Source of the DNA: Serpula lacrymans var. lacrymans S7.9
Lineage: Eukaryota > Basidiomycota > Agaricomycetes > Boletales > Serpulaceae
Reading direction: 5' to 3'
Assembly: GCF_000218685.1 (NCBI RefSeq)
Contig: NW_006763300.1
Coordinates: 827,360-891,359 of the forward strand
Length of the DNA stretch: 64,000 bases
The notes beneath the pieces were generated by a model, which ran no database searches, was not told where the DNA came from, and worked only from the letters and a program-made list of their open reading frames with translations. Below, piece by piece: positions 10,872 through 20,393 of the stretch. Position 1 is the stretch's first letter, and the number at the start of each line of letters is the position of its first letter. A program made the translations under genes and the position numbers.

Positions 10872-11842
10872 TTATTGGAAAAATGTTCTACATCTATCTA
10901 TTGCCTCACGTAACAATGCGACTTCCTTCAACTCTAAGAATGTTCTCCAATTGCACGTCTTCCATCGCACTGAATGAAATGCCTCCCAATTAACCCTGTC
11001 AATTTCAAAAATATCCTGCGGTATCAGAGGAAACCATCGTTGCATCACGTGTAACATCACTAAATCTCCTTCAATAAGATCTTCTTCTTTATATGCGAAA
11101 GGCTTCTCTCCTGCCTGAAGATATTTGTGGCCATCATTGACCTCACAACCAAATGAAAAGTTGTTCTACAAACTTGATAATTAGTGAAGCTCTTTGTATC
11201 TTGCATTGACTCACCGCAAACGTCTTGACCACATCATCTCTCTCAGACCATACTTTGAAATAATGGTTCAATGTCATGAATGAAACATTGATATTAACTT
11301 ACCGCCTTGAGGGAAAGCAGTTTTAGCCAGCCATTCCCGCAGTACACGTGTTGTACCATAACCAATTGGCTTCAAACGCAAATACTCCTCACCAACAGTG
11401 AAAAGGTCCATGTCATGGATATAACCGATAACATTCATCTGCATGGTTTGCTCCCCAGTACGATTGCACAGAAAAGATGCTTTGGTGTAATCATGATTAT
11501 CATGCCAACCCCCCAATTTGCATCTGGTGGCATCAACTCTGGCGAATACAGAGCTAATGATGGTTTTGCAAAATTCAAAAGAGTATTGAGTTTCCTGAGT
11601 TGACACTTTATCAGTCTATCGGAATAGATAAATGAAAGAATTTTTGTTCACACTGTGGTTTCCCTATCATAGTACTCTGCAAACAATCCATGAATCCGTA
11701 CAGACATCTTGCTTAGAAGAAATATCCTCATATTGCAGAACTCTGGTGTTCTTTTATGTCCTCCTTTGAGACCAATGACATCCTCTGTTGCGCGAAAATA
11801 AAGGAGCTGTTGATGTAAGTTAAAGTGACGTACCAAACTCAT
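10872..11842 (-). CDS. Unrecognised spliced gene A1
   Basis: I do not recognise this gene. A consistent minus-strand model reads from MSLVRHFNLHQQLLYF (11842). The exons join at SKMS/ETQYSFEFC, FPQG/VWSERDDVVKTF and FA/AGEKPFAYKEEDL, and the frame ends EAIDRCRTFFQ at 10872. The product is about 235 residues. Every junction has GT and AG at the edges and keeps frame, which argues for a real, recently functional gene. The C-terminal part (EEDLIEGDLVMLHVMQRWF ... WRTFLELKEVALLREA) looks beta-rich and resembles the ends of genes B1 (12358) and A2 (16500). There are no signal peptide, membrane segments or catalytic motifs. It is divergent from B1 across a 515-bp spacer. The start may lie further upstream. 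Confidence 0.45.
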
Positions 11843-12357
11843 GCTTGTGTTCCCTTCATACTATACAATGTCAATCTTCCTCTGATAGTAACACTGTCAC
11901 AGTTGAGCATGTTATTTCAACAAACAAAATGATGTGGAGACTTCCTTAGGAGCAACAGAAGACAGCTATTGATCATGGTGAAAAAACATTATAGCAACAT
12001 ACCATTGCTATACAGTATCGATCATCTTGATCTGAGACAAATGTGTGCCTTGAACTTTTTCAAACTCAGGTCTTGATTGTGGTAGAGTCGCTCTTTGGTA
12101 TTGGCCGCATGTTCATGTTGCCGCCATCTAGCTCTGCATCTTATTCATGAAATATGCAATTCATGGGGCTCTATCACTCAGTATAACCGCATCACATCTA
12201 ACCACATTGTCTGGGCCTGATATATTTCAATGTCTTATTCATATCACAATGGGAGGGATTGTCCCTATCAAAACTTCTTTGCTAAGTATAATTCGCTATA
12301 AAACTCTATCTCTGCCACCTGAAAGCACGCTCTTTTCTTTTTCTTTAGCTCCCTAAC
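11843..12357. promoter_or_regulatory. Divergent spacer between A1 and B1
   Basis: This non-coding interval separates two head-to-head genes. A TATAAAA box at 12297-12303 lies about 55 bp ahead of the B1 start codon, followed by a C/T-rich stretch typical of fungal promoters. No clear counterpart was found for A1. Confidence 0.45.
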
Positions 12358-13635
12358 ATGTCATATTTGACCAGTAAGTAAGTTTTCTTTGGCCAATGTA
12401 TACTTTAATCCCTTTCCATTTTCTTAGATAACAACAATATCCTTGTGCGCTATCTTTATCTTTGGGTGTGCACATTGGGAAATAAAGAAACTCCTGATGT
12501 GAGAGCTGCAGAGCTTCAAAAGTGGCAAATTGTTCCTCACACCTTAGACAAAATGCTGGAATGGGTGCATGTGATGCAAGACGAGGATTGCGTAGACTCC
12601 ACTCGAGGATATCAATTAGTCTACTCTTTGCCCTCTCCAGAAGTTGAAGGAGAAGTTTACCCCATGTCTATTCGCCTGCATGGTTTTATCAAGATGTTAC
12701 AATTGGCTACTTTAGGCAATTGGAATGGGTATGAACACTATCTTTGTCTAAATTTCAGCGCTGACATTATCTATTATAGAAATAATGAAACGATTTGAAC
12801 TGTGTGTCAGTCATTAATTCTCACTTGTTCAGGTCATCGCAAGCCGTGGCTAGCTACAATTTCTTCTTTAAGCGTGATTCGCAAATTGGTTAGCAAAATG
12901 CTTGCCCCTGGCTCGCAGCTTCAATCCACGCCAAACAATCATCAAAATCTCTACATGCAAAGAACAGTGTTCAACCAGATTTCTTAGCGGCACCAGACAA
13001 TCCTAACCATTATTATGAGCGGATTAGTGCAGAATGGAACACCAATGACAAATTGCCTGTCGCAAAATATAATGCTACCAATCAACTGACGGCGATAAAA
13101 CACCTTCTTCTGTCGCCTGGAGATTTTGTTGAAGTAGGTGTAGAATTTGATATTGTCGTAAGACGTGGTGCCTCCGGACAAAAAACGGTGAAAGTTTTCC
13201 CAACCTTCACTCATATTATCCAATTACAAGAGAGCGTTGCGGCAAAGTCAGTAAGTCCTCTCTAATTGCTCCTAAATAAATACATTCATCTATTGCTTTT
13301 TCTAGTCCAGTGACCAACCAAAGAAATGTAGCTCTCACGATGCAACTATGTCTGTGAAATGTACCAAAGTTAGACAAACTCTTGACATTGCCACGCATTC
13401 GCCCAGGTAAAATGATTAACATAAAAGACATGACATCATACAAAATGCCCAATAAATAACTTCTACTATAAAACGTCCAAGCAATCATATCCTCACATGA
13501 TCACATTCAATGGCATATTTCATTACAATTAGATGTTTGATATTCAATCATTCTCTGATTTTTTATTGACTTTAGGACGATACAATTAATTCATATTGTA
13601 CTCCTAAGTCTCCAGGCTCTGTTTATTTGCTCTGA
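12358..13635 (+). CDS. Unrecognised spliced gene B1
   Basis: I do not recognise this gene. ATG at 12358 opens a short exon (MSYLT) joined at 12373/12428 to NNNNILVRYLYLWVC. Further exons continue through GYQLVYSLPSPEVEGEVYP, then SSQAVASYNFFFKRD, and then AAPDNPNHYYERISAEWN. The late part, KHLLLSPGDFVEVGVEFDIV ... KVFPTFTHIIQLQES, resembles the C-terminal part of A1. One junction near 12885-12930 needs a very short intron (30 or 45 nt by two alternative donors). The last exon and stop are uncertain: 13635 and 13684 are both possible. The length is about 300 residues. A TATA box precedes it. Confidence 0.45.
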
Positions 13636-13731
13636 TGTAAATTATGACGCTGACAGTTTAGTCACTTGCTGTGTTTGCACATAAATACCTTGTGTCAACT
13701 GTCATCAAAACCTTTATTCATCTTTCCTGCT

Positions 13732-14467
13732 ATGACTACTAAAAGATCTCAGGCTTCTATTACAGGCCAGACCGAAAAACCTGTTAAATGGCCTTGGCAA
13801 GTCACCTTTTCCTTTATATTTTACTCTCTACTGATAGAGCTTTAGTGGAGAAACTGACATCAAGAATACTGATGACGACAACACAAATGTCCCTTCCCCA
13901 ACAGATGTTTCCTTGCCTGCTTTAAACCATGCACGTCCTTTGGACAAAGGCAAAAGCATTGACAGGAATCACAAGAAACCCTCTCAAACTTTACTAGTGA
14001 GTCACCTATTAGTTGCCATTTTTATGCGAGCCTTCTGACATCACTTTACGGCAGGCAACAACATCAACTATGCCTGCTGCAGATGTTTCCAAAACACGCG
14101 ATAAGTCTCACCAACTCCTCCAACAACTGCCAAAGACTAAAATGCTGGCTTCAGTATTGCTGCATTCTTCCTTTTTTTTACCATACTCATTTTGATGTTA
14201 GCAACCAAAACACTCCCCAAAGAAAGTAGCAATCCGCGCGTCTTCAATAGGGGCTGCTATGCCCCAGCCCATCTTGAACACTATTGATATATCAGAAATT
14301 GCTCACTATACTGAAGACTTTCAGACGTAAGTACAAGAAAAAGACATGACATGTATTGTCTCACTGTTCTTTCTCCAGTCAAATCCACCGCTTCATCAAT
14401 TTTGCCAGTGATGCAGCCAATATCTACTCCATTTCCAAATTACCAAGGCACTTCACTTGGGGCCCGC
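13732..14467 (+). pseudogene. Unrecognised gene C1, interrupted by repeat copy 3
   Basis: I do not recognise this gene. The model starts MTTKRSQASITGQTEKPVKW, with introns after KWPWQ and after PSQTLL and another before QPKHSPKKVAIRAS. It continues through ISEIAHYTEDFQT to FINFASDAANIYSISKLPRH and FTWGP, where repeat copy 3 begins at 14468 in the middle of the codon series. The N-terminal half is polar and low in complexity (Ser/Thr/Lys/Asp). The reading frame can be continued across the repeat at 16256 for about 24 codons to a stop. This suggests the repeat inserted into a formerly intact gene. It lies just downstream of B1 on the same strand, with a CATAAATA motif near 13680 as a possible TATA element. 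Confidence 0.4.
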
Positions 14468-16255
14468 TGTCGATGATGAGAACTGTTGTTAGAAAACCAC
14501 ACACAAAACAAACTAACACACAATCCTCCCAGATTCCACGGAACTTGTTTATGGGCTTTGCCTCCTAGAACAGTGGGTGCTCTGGTTGTTCGTGGGGTGG
14601 TATGTATGAGGATCCTTCAAAGTTAAACCCAGAGATGTATGGGTGTGGGTTTTGAGGAGGAGGGATAGTTGGAATGTAGAAGATAGGGGCTTTGTGGCGA
14701 GTATATATGCGCACTACCTTGCTAATCTTAGCACAAGGTAGGTTTGAGAATGACAAGAAAACGAGGTTCCCAGTGATAGCAGGCTCCTGATGCACAAACT
14801 GTAGTGCTCAGAAGGACTCTAATCGAAAGGGATGACAATCACTCTCAAAAGTGACGAGTGACGATGACAGCAATTAACAGTAGTAACAGTGGGAAGTGTT
14901 GTGACCACACTGGATCACAAGTAGCAGAGTAGTGAACTTGAGATTTAGAGAAGAAGTCTGGATTGGATTTCTTGTTGTTTTTTTTACAAGGTAAAATACA
15001 GGGGTTTATATAGTAAAATAAAGGGAGGCTATGCACAGTATAGCTGTGCAAAAAGAATGAGAAAGAACATGAAGGAAGGAATGTATGCTGACGAATCCTG
15101 TGTAGGTAGTACAGGATAAGATTGTCAAAATAAGGAAAAGAAAGAGATAGAACAATGAATGCTGTGAGTAATGTCACAGGTTTGTACAGCCATAAAGTAA
15201 AGTCCAATAGCAGAAAGAGAGCAGGAAAATCATGATGTCATGAGTAAAAAAGGGTAAGGCAAAACACTATCAGTATCAACACAGTTCCTTTATTGTCAGT
15301 TAGGCATTCTAAAAAATATGTGTCCATAAAAATGATTCAATAATCAAAAATAATTGCACTGTAAATGAATGTTCTGCTGAAAAAAAAGAAACTGGAGCCA
15401 CCGGTCCACCACCTAGTCCAAATCCGACAGTTCCATGGCCTTACCAATAGACTGGTTGTGTTGGACCACCTGGTCAAATGAGGGAGGGAGAGGAGTAGTC
15501 CCAATTTGGAACAAGTGAGTCCCAGGCAGCGTGTGGTAGGTGTAGCTGTAGCAAAGACGATGGACAAAAGATAAGTGTACCCAAGTGAATGGGACGGCGA
15601 TGTACATGGGCGATGCAAGGGGATGAACCTTCTCCAGCTCAAAAACTACCCACCCACACTCCAACCAGGCAAGACGAGCAACCGATGTTTTGATGGTATA
15701 TGATGGAAGATTGACGTCATGAAGATGGACCTTTTGCCCAATTTGGACCAGCTGCCGGGGCTTTGCTGATATCAGCAGCGGCACATGGTGGTTGACGAAT
15801 TGGCGACGGAAACGGATAGAAAGTGGTGACATCAGATATGGTGGGGGAGCAAAGAAGATGAGGAGGAGGAGGGTGGAGGTGACAAGGAGGTGAAACAGAA
15901 TAGGGATCCAGAAGCGACCGTTGGGTGAGAATAAAAAAGAGAGTAAGGGTCCCATGGTGAGACTGAGTAAAGAAAAAAAAGGTAAGGGAGGGCGACAAAA
16001 GCGAGGGCGCAATGTGTAGCCAGGGGCGACGCAAAAATTTGCCGAAATGCGGAAAGTACCAAATGGAAAAGCAAAGGTGAACGCAACTGGATTGCCTAAT
16101 AGCGGTGGTGCTGATCAGCCACAAATTCAGGAAAGGTAATATTAATTACTATTCCACGTGGCACTGTGCCTGTGTGGCGCAAAGGTGAGTTTTTTTGAAT
16201 ATTCACTTCGTTATTGACACCTGTCCATGCTACCAATCAACTTTGGTGCATGACA
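14468..16255 (-). mobile_element. 1.8-kb TGTC...GACA repeat, copy 3
   Basis: This complete minus-strand copy is 1788 bp long. It starts TGTCGATGATGAG and ends CATGACA. The flanks are CCCGC on the left and GCGGG on the right, reverse complements of each other rather than a direct duplication. It is nearly identical to copy 4 in the shared part and visibly more different from copies 1 and 2. It retains an unbroken long ORF (15413-16012). It interrupts gene C1. Confidence 0.8.
15413..16012 (-). CDS. Repeat-encoded 199-residue ORF (copy 3)
   Basis: This frame is identical in translation to the one in copy 4 (17341-17940). There is one strong hydrophobic segment (RFWIPILFHLLVTSTLLLLI, about residues 33-52) after a short N-terminus, then a soluble-looking region with GWVVFELEKVHPLASP and TYHTLPGTHLFQIG, ending AMELSDLD. 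A second in-frame Met (MGPLL) would give a 180-residue form. The frame is open here but broken in copies 1 and 2 by TGG-to-TAG and a one-base change. Differences between the pairs include both silent and replacement changes, so selection on the protein is not evident. It may be a chance frame in pyrimidine-rich repeat DNA. Confidence 0.25.
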   Translation of the reverse strand: MRPRFCRPPLPFFSLLSLTMGPLLSFLFSPNGRFWIPILFHLLVTSTLLLLIFFAPPPYLMSPLSIRFRRQFVNHHVPLLISAKPRQLVQIGQKVHLHDVNLPSYTIKTSVARLAWLECGWVVFELEKVHPLASPMYIAVPFTWVHLSFVHRLCYSYTYHTLPGTHLFQIGTTPLPPSFDQVVQHNQSIGKAMELSDLD

Positions 16256-16499
16256 GCGGGAGAAACAAGAATTATAGCCAAGGGAGTGAGGGAAATATAT
16301 GGTTTTATTGTATTCCGTTAGAATTTTGAGAAAAAGAATTCTAAGCTACAAAAGAATTGGCATTTGTTTACAGACATGATTGAGCGAAGCTATGTAATTT
16401 AGTTACTTATTACAAGACAAATTCAGGGATAACATTTTTGTCCTCTTCCGCGTTCTCTTGTGTTGTGTTGCTACAATAGAGTAAAGATATTCTCATGAA

Positions 16500-17097
16500 T
16501 TCAAGGTGGGTCCACTACACCACCCAGTGGTTGAGAGCCTTCTGTCTTTCATCTGTCTTTATTTTATAACATACAATGTTGACTTCCATGAGGACGAGAT
16601 CTCCTATTTTCAAATCCAATGCGTGATATTGTGGCATGTTTTCTTTGTCACAAAAAGCATCTTGAGCATCATAGATAGTATTGCACAATGTTGCCTGAGA
16701 GAGGTTAGTAAGATTGAAGGATAACAATAAGACTTTCTGATGGGCAAATTTTGTCCTCTGACAAGTTTACTTTGCCATTTTATTGCTTTGATGTCTCCTA
16801 GCCCTTCGTCAACAAGATCTAAGGGCAAGCAGAAATATAGAAGGCGGAAATCAGACATATGAACAAAATTAGAGTGCGAGACGAACCGTCCATCACAGAA
16901 CGATTGAATAACGTCATTGTGACTTTGTCTGCTGTCTCTGATGAGAGGGGAACTACACCAACAGTAGCTTTCCTATCCGGCTTATTGTTGTAAGTAAACC
17001 ATACTTTCAAAATGTGGCCTACAACCCACACGGTTGCTGGTTGTCCAGTTAGCGGGTTGCATATTCTAGTGCTGCGGTCGTTGATGGTGCGTTGCGG
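16500..17097 (-). pseudogene. Broken gene A2, partial
   Basis: Minus-strand coding remnants run from repeat copy 4 (17097) leftwards. QPATVWVVGHILKVWF and SSETADKVTMTLFNRS come first. A likely last exon follows, with FCDKENMPQYHALDLKIGDL continuing into VLMEVNIVCYKI. A TAG stop at 16515-16517 is followed by an open continuation (WTHLEFMRISLLYCSN). The ALDLKIGDLVLMEV block and the post-stop segment match the pattern of the C-terminal parts of A1 and B1. The stop therefore looks like a disabling mutation. The 5' part is missing where copy 4 begins. The family is unknown. Confidence 0.35.
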
Positions 17098-18237
17098 TGT
17101 CATGCACCAAAGTTGATTGGTAGCATGGACAGGTGTCAATAACGAAGTGAATATTCAAAAAGACTCGCCTTTGCGCCACACAGGCACAGTGCCACGTGGA
17201 ATAGTAATTAATATTGCCTTTCCTGAATTTGTGGCTGATCAGCACCACCGCTATTAGGCAATCCAGTTGCGTTCATCTTTGCTTTTCCATTTGGTACTTT
17301 CCGCATTTCGGCAAATTTTTGCGTCGCCCCTGGCTACACATTGCGCCCTCGCTTTTGTCGCCCTCCCTTACCTTTTTTTTCTTTACTCAGTCTCACCATG
17401 GGACCCTTACTCTCTTTTTTATTCTCACCCAACGGTCGCTTCTGGATCCCTATTCTGTTTCACCTCCTTGTCACCTCCACCCTCCTCCTCCTCATCTTCT
17501 TTGCTCCCCCACCATATCTGATGTCACCACTTTCTATCCGTTTCCGTCGCCAATTCGTCAACCACCATGTGCCGCTGCTGATATCAGCAAAGCCCCGGCA
17601 GCTGGTCCAAATTGGGCAAAAGGTCCATCTTCATGACGTCAATCTTCCATCATATACCATCAAAACATCGGTTGCTCGTCTTGCCTGGTTGGAGTGTGGG
17701 TGGGTAGTTTTTGAGCTGGAGAAGGTTCATCCCCTTGCATCGCCCATGTACATCGCCGTCCCATTCACTTGGGTACACTTATCTTTTGTCCATCGTCTTT
17801 GCTACAGCTACACCTACCACACGCTGCCTGGGACTCACTTGTTCCAAATTGGGACTACTCCTCTCCCTCCCTCATTTGACCAGGTGGTCCAACACAACCA
17901 GTCTATTGGTAAGGCCATGGAACTGTCGGATTTGGACTAGGTGGTGGACCGGTGGCTCCAGTTTCTTTTTTTTCAGCAGAACATTCATTTACAGTGCAAT
18001 TATTTTTGATTATTGAATCATTTTTATGGACACATATTTTTTAGAATGCCTAACTGACAATAAAGGAACTGTGTTGATACTGATAGTGTTTTGCCTTACC
18101 CTTTTTTACTCATGACATCATGATTTTCCTGCTCTCTTTTTGCTATTAGACTTTACTTTATGGCTGTACAAACCTGTGACATTACTCACAGCATTCATTG
18201 TTCTATCCCTTTCTTTTCTTTTTTTGACAATCTAATC
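17098..18237 (+). mobile_element. 1.8-kb TGTC...GACA repeat, copy 4 (truncated)
   Basis: This plus-strand copy begins TGTCATGCACC after GCGG (17094-17097). It follows copy 3 in inverted orientation until about 18237, where the match stops after GACAATCTAATCC. The final roughly 600 bp, including the TATA region and the GACA end, are absent. The long ORF is intact. The gap to copy 3 is 842 bp. Confidence 0.75.
17341..17940 (+). CDS. Repeat-encoded 199-residue ORF (copy 4)
   Basis: The predicted protein is the same as in copy 3: a short N-terminus, one hydrophobic segment around residues 33-52, a C-terminal soluble part and the ending ELSDLD. Identity between two inverted copies shows either very recent origin or gene conversion. 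There is no recognisable domain, and a chance frame remains possible. Confidence 0.25.
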   Translation: MRPRFCRPPLPFFSLLSLTMGPLLSFLFSPNGRFWIPILFHLLVTSTLLLLIFFAPPPYLMSPLSIRFRRQFVNHHVPLLISAKPRQLVQIGQKVHLHDVNLPSYTIKTSVARLAWLECGWVVFELEKVHPLASPMYIAVPFTWVHLSFVHRLCYSYTYHTLPGTHLFQIGTTPLPPSFDQVVQHNQSIGKAMELSDLD

Positions 18238-18927
18238 CAGGTCGTGATCCCATGTCCACTATCGACCTCAGTAAGCACAGGGATTAGTGGCCTATATCAT
18301 TCAACTGCTGATATTCACTACATGTCATATTACAGGGACTAGCTCACTATATGAATAAACTGTTACAAGCTAGCACCAATCTACTTCTGCGTCATGATGC
18401 TTGTTTCTCGATGCTGTACCTATGACCAGTCAATGTTATCCATAATTCTCTCAGCTTGTTGTTTCTCCTGCATAAAGGAACAACCAAATCAATAGTAAAG
18501 AGTTGTGCAACTGTTCCATATTTCTCTTAGAAGTTACATGTGGACATCTTGAGTATTTGTATCATGACTATTAATACAGTTCAATACAAAGCATGTGTAA
18601 ACATATAGCTTCGCAGAAGATAGCACTGAAAGAATCATGATAATATTATGTGTCTGATATGATCATAGATTGATGGAGTGCACATCTGAACCATGTGTAG
18701 TTTTCTAGTAGGTACATAAGCGTCACTGGCATGTGAGTGTTGCAATGTTTGTTTCTAAAGCTTTTGCCAAATAACGCGTGTCGGTGTTGGTGGCAAGTCC
18801 TTTTTAGGGTGGCTCACCTTTCAAGCCAGTGGTTGTCCATTCAATACAGCCTAATATACCTTGGTAGGGTCTTTTGATTGCGGATAAAGGGTTAAAAACT
18901 TGACGTGTCTCTCGGTTCTGTAGCGTT
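18238..18927. other. Intergenic; possible orphan terminal exon
   Basis: Right after the truncated repeat, a short frame (GRDPMSTIDL) is followed by a good GTAAGC donor near 18271, an acceptor TATTACAG near 18336, and then RTSSLYE and a stop near 18355. This looks like the 3' end of a gene whose body was lost at the repeat junction. The rest, up to the NUC1 start, shows only promoter-type sequence. Confidence 0.3.
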
Positions 18928-20304
18928 ATGGCTAGTTCTACAATTGTTCATGCCGCCTGTTTCGCGGTTGGTGCTCTGGTCGGAGGTGGTGTTGCGACAG
19001 CTGTATCATCCAGGAGGAGGCCAATCTCTCCAGTCACACAAACGGCTGAAGAAACACGCGTGTCCCCAGCATTCATCGAGCTAGGGCCTAGTGGAAGCGC
19101 CAGGTTGTCAAGCACAGCCCTTGCTGCCTCTACCCCATCACCAGTGCTGAAGTATGGCAATCCAGGTACGTCGCATGAAAGGTTGCGTGGCCTTTATTAA
19201 CGTCTCAACATTTTATCTCCCAGGTCCTGTCTCGGATCTGCTCGTGCGCAAGGCCTATGTGGCAGCTTACGACCGAAGACTTCGGCACCCAGCATGGGTA
19301 AGTGTCAGGTTGTGTCCTGAAACGACTGATAACATACGGCACCACCACAGACAGCAGAGCATTTAACACTGTCGTCCTTGGGTCGTTCTCCTGAGAATGG
19401 CGATCGTTCAAAATCGACGTTCACGGAAGATGAAGCTTTACCCACTCCTTTCCGCGCATTGCTCAAAGATTACTTCAAGAGTGGTTATGACCGTGGTCAT
19501 ATGTTTGTTTTCCCTCCGAGTGCCTAGTTTCACAGGTACTAATCTTCATTTTTTTCGCTTCAACCCGATAGGGTCCCTGCTGCTGATGCAAAATCATCAC
19601 AAGAAGCCATGAATGAGACCTTCCTTCTGTCGAATATTGCCCCTCAAGTTGGTGCGGGCTTCAACCGACACTGTGAGCCCCTGAATCAGTAATATGAGAT
19701 ACTGTTTAATTTATATTTTGTGTCCGTTAGATTGGGCTTACTTAGAGGACTGGTGTCGGCGCCTTACTGGATCGTTCTCAGATGTCTATGTATTCACCGT
19801 ACCACTGTATCTTCCTCGTCAAGAATCGGATGGAAAATGGAGAGTGGTACGTCTTTCTACCCTGATGTCTTGCGCGACTGTCTATTAGCATACTATCCGA
19901 AGACTCACGAAGTGATTGGTTCACCACCTAATGTTGCTGTCCCAACCCATTTTGCCAAGGTGGTCCTGACCTCTCGTCCCTCGTCACCCTCAACGCCTGA
20001 TGTCCCAGAAATATCCACTGGAGCATTCGTTTTGCCTAATGCAGTCATTGCTGACGACGCACCTCTGGAAAGCTTTGTTGTGCCTAGTTCGTTTTTTCAT
20101 ATATGAAATGTGTTGCGTGAACTGAAATATTTATCGCTAGTCGAAGCTGTTGAACGTGCGGCGGGCCTCACACTTTTCTCTGATGTTTTGAAGACCAAGT
20201 CGAAACATATTTGCAAGAGTACGACGTGTGATGTCACCGTTCGTAGGTTTGACGATGCGCAGAAAAGGCCAGATGTGCGAAAAGCTATCTCGGCACCCAA
20301 GTAG
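18928..20304 (+). CDS. NUC1: Mitochondrial DNA/RNA non-specific nuclease NUC1 (EndoG family)
   Basis: This is a DNA/RNA non-specific endonuclease of the EndoG/NUC1 type. Family members sit in mitochondria and degrade nucleic acids during mitochondrial DNA turnover and cell death. Seven exons give 342 residues: 18928-19165, 19224-19297, 19351-19502, 19572-19672, 19731-19846, 19903-20086 and 20141-20304. The N-terminus (MASSTIVHAACFAVGALVGG) is a hydrophobic targeting/anchor segment. The hallmark DRGHMVPAADAK with its catalytic His is present and is split by an intron after the AT of the ATG codon. FLLSNIAPQVGAGFNRHYW supplies the metal-binding Asn, and PPNVAVPTHFAKVV is also conserved in the family. 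Its stop is 90 bp from the convergent mL46 gene. Confidence 0.93.
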
Positions 20305-20393
20305 TGTTATATAAATTAGTGTAGTTAGCTATTCTGGATACTACCACTGCACAACCAATGAGAGTTATATATTAGATCTCAATAGCACGAGTA

